This document shows, in pieces, positions 4,035-7,411 of a stretch of 7,411 nt of DNA. Position 1 is the first letter of the stretch; the number at the start of each line of letters is the position of its first letter. Position numbers and translations under genes: made by a program. The DNA is from Kiritimatiellia bacterium (lineage in GTDB: Bacteria > Verrucomicrobiota > Kiritimatiellia > UBA8416 > SLMC01), in assembly GCA_007133745.1 (NCBI GenBank), contig SLMC01000206.1, forward strand, positions 1 through 7,411, read 5' to 3'. Below the pieces are notes generated by a model. That model was given only the letters and a program-made list of their open reading frames with translations. It had not been told where the DNA came from and searched no databases.

Positions 4035-5525
4035 ATGAAAATTCTTCTTCTGTATCCTGAATTCCCCAACACGTTCTGGAGTTTCAAGTACGCCTTGCGC
4101 TTTATCGGAAAAAAATCGGCCTTTCCGCCCCTGGGCCTTTTGACCGTGGCCGCGCTCCTGCCCGACACATGGGAAACGCGCCTAGTCGATCTCAACGTCT
4201 CAAAACTCGGCAAAAAGGACTTGGACTGGGCCGACTGCGCCTTTATCAGCGGAATGATCGTTCAGAAAAATTCCGCGAAAGATATAATCCGGCAATGCAA
4301 GGAGGCCGGCTTGCGCATCGTGGCCGGAGGCCCCATGTTCAGCGAAGCCGATGCCGACTTCGAAGCTGTTGACCATTTCGTACTCAACGAGGCGGAGATC
4401 ACCCTGCCCCTTTTTCTGGCGGACCTGGAAAAAGGCGCGCCCCAGCACATGTACTCGACAACCGTTTTTCCCGATCTCGACGCCACACCCGTCCCGCGTT
4501 GGGGCTTGGCTCAACTCAAGCGCTATGCGTCCATGTGCATCCAGTATTCGCGAGGCTGTCCGCACAACTGCGATTTCTGCAACGTCACCGCGCTTTTGGG
4601 GCACAGAGTGCGCACCAAAACCACCCGGCAGGTGCTGGCCGAACTCGACGGACTCTACAACCTCGGCTGGCGCGAGGACGTGTTTTTCGTGGACGACAAC
4701 TTTATCGGCAACAAAAGAAAACTCAAAACCGATCTGCTGCCGGCCCTGATCGAATGGCGCAAATCGGGACACAACATCCACTTCCACACGGAAGCCTCCA
4801 TCGACATCGCCGACGATCCGGAACTGATGCGCCTGATGGTCGATGCCGGATTCAACAGGATATTTATCGGCATCGAGACGCCGGACAACGATTGTCTCGC
4901 TGAATGCAGCAAACGCCAAAACGAAAACCGCGATCTGGTCCGCGACGTGAAGAAAATTCAGCAGGCGGGCCTTCAGGTTCAAGCCGGATTCATCGTCGGA
5001 TTCGACAACGACAAAACATCCGTATTCGATCGTCAAATCGAGTTCATCCAGAACAGCGGCATTGTCACCGCCATGGTCGGCCTGCTTCAGGCGCCGCCGG
5101 GAACCCGGCTGTACCAACGCATGAAAGATGAAGGCCGCCTGCTCGGCGACTCCACAGGCGACAATGCGGACGGAACCACCAATATCGTTCCGCTTATGGG
5201 CCTGAGCCGGCTGCAGACCGGATACAAGGAAATCCTGGGCCATATCTACAGCCCGAAACACTACTACGCCAGACTCAAAACCTTTCTGAAGGAATACAGT
5301 CCGCCCTCGCACGAGCTGCGCTCGCGCATCACGTTCCCGAAACTGGTGGCGTTCGGACGCTCGATTATCCGACTCGGCGTCCTGGGCCGGGAACGCTTCC
5401 ATTTCTGGAAAATGCTGATCTGGATTCGATTCCGCCGTCCAAAACTGCTGCACCTGAGTGTCACACTCGCCATCTACGGATATCATTTCCGCAAGATCTA
5501 TCAGCGTAACGTCGCAGCGAGGTAA
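4035..5525 (+). CDS. B12-binding-type radical SAM protein with DUF4070 C-terminal domain
   Basis: Encodes 496 residues. The start at 4035 gives MKILLLYPEFPNTFWSFKYAL, the characteristic N-terminus of this family. The frame extends to 3966, but that extension is not family-like. Domains: a Rossmann-type cobalamin-binding-like region (about 1-135, including PPLGLLTVAALLP and GGPMF), a radical SAM core (about 160-360) with CxxxCxxC at C175, C179 and C182 for the 4Fe-4S cluster, VFFVDDNFIGNKRKLK, GIETP (279-283) and GFIVGFDND, then a DUF4070 region with YSPKHYYARLKTFLKEYSPP. A DxHxxG cobalamin-ligand motif is not seen, as in many members. The hopanoid C-2 methylase HpnP has this architecture, but no other hopanoid gene is in the window, so the substrate is unknown. 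Methyl transfer or another radical modification is inferred. The Shine-Dalgarno is weak (GGA before an A-run). A long antisense frame is a shadow. Confidence 0.93.
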   Translation: MKILLLYPEFPNTFWSFKYALRFIGKKSAFPPLGLLTVAALLPDTWETRLVDLNVSKLGKKDLDWADCAFISGMIVQKNSAKDIIRQCKEAGLRIVAGGPMFSEADADFEAVDHFVLNEAEITLPLFLADLEKGAPQHMYSTTVFPDLDATPVPRWGLAQLKRYASMCIQYSRGCPHNCDFCNVTALLGHRVRTKTTRQVLAELDGLYNLGWREDVFFVDDNFIGNKRKLKTDLLPALIEWRKSGHNIHFHTEASIDIADDPELMRLMVDAGFNRIFIGIETPDNDCLAECSKRQNENRDLVRDVKKIQQAGLQVQAGFIVGFDNDKTSVFDRQIEFIQNSGIVTAMVGLLQAPPGTRLYQRMKDEGRLLGDSTGDNADGTTNIVPLMGLSRLQTGYKEILGHIYSPKHYYARLKTFLKEYSPPSHELRSRITFPKLVAFGRSIIRLGVLGRERFHFWKMLIWIRFRRPKLLHLSVTLAIYGYHFRKIYQRNVAAR

Positions 5526-5578
5526 CCGAGACGAACATCCAACATCGATGTTTACTTGTCCCCGTAAGGGCGGACTGA

Positions 5579-5630
5579 CGCCCGCAACCCAAGTGTGCGG
5601 GTATATGGGGTTGGGCGTATGTGAGTTTTT
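5579..5630 (+). terminator. Possible terminator after the radical SAM gene
   Basis: CGCCC-AACCC (5579-5583, 5586-5590, with a two-base bulge) pairs with GGGTTGGGCG at 5608-5617, giving a 10-bp stem. A T5 run follows at 5626-5630, but nine bases downstream, so it is not a classical terminator. A competing stem (CCCGCA 5581-5586 with TGCGGG 5596-5601) and GGGCG/CGCCC at 5568-5583 overlap it. This is the best candidate between the convergent genes. Confidence 0.3.
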
Positions 5631-5670
5631 ACCCACACACTCACGTACTCACACACTCACAAACAATCAC
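5631..5670. repeat. Octamer tandem repeat (five units)
   Basis: Units of eight bases run ACCCACAC, ACTCACGT, ACTCACAC, ACTCACAA, ACAATCAC. The first ACTCAC unit can also pair with GTATGTGAGT at 5617-5626 (ACTCACGTAC at 5639-5648, one wobble), forming a 10-bp hairpin. It lies between two convergent genes. Confidence 0.7.
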
Positions 5671-5716
5671 GCCTCCTATGTCTTGTTTTTTTGGCAGGAC
5701 GGCGTGGTTAAGGCAA

Positions 5717-7411
5717 TCACTTTGGCTGCGGCCGACGGCCGTCTTGGCAGATTTTAACGGTTAAGCGCAAAGCTTTCCGCGCGGGACGCATTCCGGTATG
5801 CGCAATCACCGTTCCGTCCTTTAGCTGAACCCAGCCTCGCTTCCGTTCGTCATCGGCTTTTACAAGTTGCGGCAACGGACGTTGGTCCAGTGTCATGGTT
5901 TCGACAGGTCCCAAACCCAAAAAGCGAACGATCCAGCGTCGCCTTCGCGGCATACCCGCATAAAATCCGCTGGCCCGCGCGGTCAGTACGCGCGCATGCT
6001 CGTTCCACTGCCAAACGGTCGTCAGTTTTTCGCCTCGGCGATAGGCCATTGTGGAACCATCGTCTTCTGTCAAGCGGAACGAAGCGTCGGAGCCTGCCGC
6101 CACGCGAATTTCAAGGCAGCGGCCGGCCAATTCGCCGACATGCTGCACAACCGGCGCCAGCGCCGCAATGGATCCGCCCCGTTGCCACAGAGGTATGTCC
6201 CGCAAGCCGCAACGCAACGTCATCGTTTGTCCGCCGACATTTTTCCGTCCGCTGAAGAAATCGTACCAAACGCAGCCGCGAGGCAACAGAACCTGCACGT
6301 GTCCGGAAGAGTCCAGCACGGGCGCGGCAAGGAACGCCGACCCGAACATCCACTGTCGCCATGTGTCGGCGAACGTCCGGCCGGAAAACTCAAGAACCAT
6401 CGGTCGCGCCAACGGCAGTCCGTTTTCGTATGTCTCGTGCGCAAGGCTGTAGGTATAAGGCAGCAACCGCATGCGCAATTCGATCGCCTCGCGCATGGCC
6501 GTTTCGGCAGAGTCTCCGAAGTTCCAAGGCAAACGAGCCTTGTTTCGAATGCTCGAATGGGTTCGCATGATCGGAAAAAAAACACCCGCTTGCATATAAC
6601 GCGTCATCAGCGTCGCACTGGGATCGCCTTCGAATCCGCCAAGATCGCATGTGGCCCATGGCATGCCGGCCAAACCGTAATTCAGCAATTTGCTCGCTTC
6701 CAAACGCAAATCGTCCCACCCTGTCTTCGAGTCGCCCGTCCAAACAGCGCCACCGAGTCGAGCCAAACCTAAGCTGTAGGCCCGATTGATGCTCCAAAAA
6801 CGCTGATCGGGGAAATCGCGCGCCTGTCCGTCCGCCAGCGCCCGGTTCCACCAGTAATACAGGGTCGGGAATTGTTCCCCTTCGTCGTTCCACCAGCCAG
6901 CGACACCATCCTCGACAAATCGACGGTGCCGTTGCCAATACCAGGCGCGCACATCGGCCCGGCGAAAATCGATCACTCGAGCCGCATACTTCTCGGCAGT
7001 GCCTTTCTTTTTTCGGCGCTGGCCTGGCCAGGTGGTAATTTTCCAGCCATGCTCGGCAGCCATACGCAAAAGATACGCATTGCCCAGTCGCGGTTTTCGA
7101 ATCAAAACGGTTTGCACGCCCAAAGACCGCGCTTCGGCCATATTGTCAAGCGGATCGGGAAAACATTGCGGATTCCATCCGAAATCCGCAAACGTGGCCC
7201 GGCCGCCCGCCGGGAGACCGTAATCGGGCTGTCGCGTATAACTCTCGAAGTCGTATATGAAGGCATCGACCGGATGCCCGCGTTCACGAAACATGCGCAA
7301 CGTACGACGTATTTCCGTCCAATTCCTGTACCCCCATCGCGTATGCAAAAAACCCAGCGTCCATAGCGGGGGCGTCGGAGGGCGCCCCGCCAACTCGCCC
7401 AAAATCCGAAC
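5717..7411 (-). CDS. Glycoside hydrolase family 31 enzyme (alpha-glucosidase/alpha-xylosidase type), partial
   Basis: The frame is open from the window end to a TGA at 5717-5719, giving 564 codons. The N-terminal beta-sandwich and true start lie outside, and an in-frame TTG at 7402 is internal. GH31 enzymes cleave alpha-linked glucosides or xylosides with retention. The visible part begins GRPPTPPLWTLGFLHTRWGYRN, the entry to the catalytic (beta/alpha)8 barrel. The nucleophile is the Asp of GWWNDEGE (codon 6884-6886) and the acid/base the Asp of WTGDSKTGW (codon 6731-6733), followed by GLAGMPWATCDLGGFEG and FFPIMRTHS, whose Arg and His line the sugar site. The proximal C-terminal domain (LPRGCVWYDFF, DIPLWQRGGSI) and a DUF5110-like distal domain finish the protein. 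The nucleophile motif WNDEGE differs from the common WxDMNE, so substrate specificity is open. It converges on the radical SAM gene. Confidence 0.93.
   Translation of the reverse strand, partial: VRILGELAGRPPTPPLWTLGFLHTRWGYRNWTEIRRTLRMFRERGHPVDAFIYDFESYTRQPDYGLPAGGRATFADFGWNPQCFPDPLDNMAEARSLGVQTVLIRKPRLGNAYLLRMAAEHGWKITTWPGQRRKKKGTAEKYAARVIDFRRADVRAWYWQRHRRFVEDGVAGWWNDEGEQFPTLYYWWNRALADGQARDFPDQRFWSINRAYSLGLARLGGAVWTGDSKTGWDDLRLEASKLLNYGLAGMPWATCDLGGFEGDPSATLMTRYMQAGVFFPIMRTHSSIRNKARLPWNFGDSAETAMREAIELRMRLLPYTYSLAHETYENGLPLARPMVLEFSGRTFADTWRQWMFGSAFLAAPVLDSSGHVQVLLPRGCVWYDFFSGRKNVGGQTMTLRCGLRDIPLWQRGGSIAALAPVVQHVGELAGRCLEIRVAAGSDASFRLTEDDGSTMAYRRGEKLTTVWQWNEHARVLTARASGFYAGMPRRRRWIVRFLGLGPVETMTLDQRPLPQLVKADDERKRGWVQLKDGTVIAHTGMRPARKALRLTVKICQDGRRPQPK

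Noticed and set aside
4200..5636. 478-codon open frame on the minus strand opposite the radical SAM gene
   Set aside because: The + frame carries the CxxxCxxC cluster and family motifs throughout. The antisense protein resembles nothing and results from GC-rich third positions.
5867..6772. 301-codon + strand frame opposite GH31
   Set aside because: It is antisense to the catalytic domain whose motifs are unambiguous, and its composition (many Arg, Pro and Gln) is typical of shadow frames.

Overview
The window reads as ordinary bacterial chromosome: GC-rich, tightly packed around housekeeping genes and looser elsewhere. The first 2 kb carries the end of groEL, then a short run of rpoZ (RNA polymerase omega), smpB (trans-translation) and a cation diffusion facilitator, all on the + strand. 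The protein signatures suggest a Gram-negative bacterium with an outer membrane (a lipoprotein with a LolB-like look). The gene order and the style of the omega and GH31 proteins suggest the PVC group (Kiritimatiellota, Lentisphaerota or Verrucomicrobiota). That placement is an impression, not a demonstrated result.

Layout. (1) 1-317: C-terminus of GroEL. (2) 334-380: a 12-bp terminator hairpin with a sigma70-like promoter lying on top of it. (3) 397-2006: rpoZ (TTG start, strong Shine-Dalgarno), smpB (ATGA overlap) and a CDF metal transporter, probably one operon. (4) 2007-2452: about 450 bp without a convincing gene but rich in short repeats, including an octamer tandem, a three-copy 28-bp element partly inverted, and a heptamer-period tract. 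A 59-codon minus-strand ORF lies across it. (5) 2453-3759, minus strand: two exported proteins without a clear assignment, a signal-peptide protein followed by a lipoprotein. (6) 3760-4034: divergent intergenic region. (7) 4035-5525, + strand: a B12-binding-type radical SAM enzyme of the DUF4070 class, related in architecture to HpnP. (8) 5526-5716: a convergent intergenic region with competing hairpins and another octamer tandem. (9) 5717-7411, minus strand: a glycoside hydrolase family 31 enzyme cut by the window end.

The rpoZ-smpB-CDF run pairs transcription and ribosome-rescue functions, with a transporter that probably only shares the transcript. The remaining genes look like independent units. 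I found no CRISPR array, transposase, integrase, toxin-antitoxin pair, defence cassette or RNA gene. The least explained material is the intergenic repeat cluster at 2021-2389 and the exported pair at 2453-3759. I do not see a clear new multi-gene system here.
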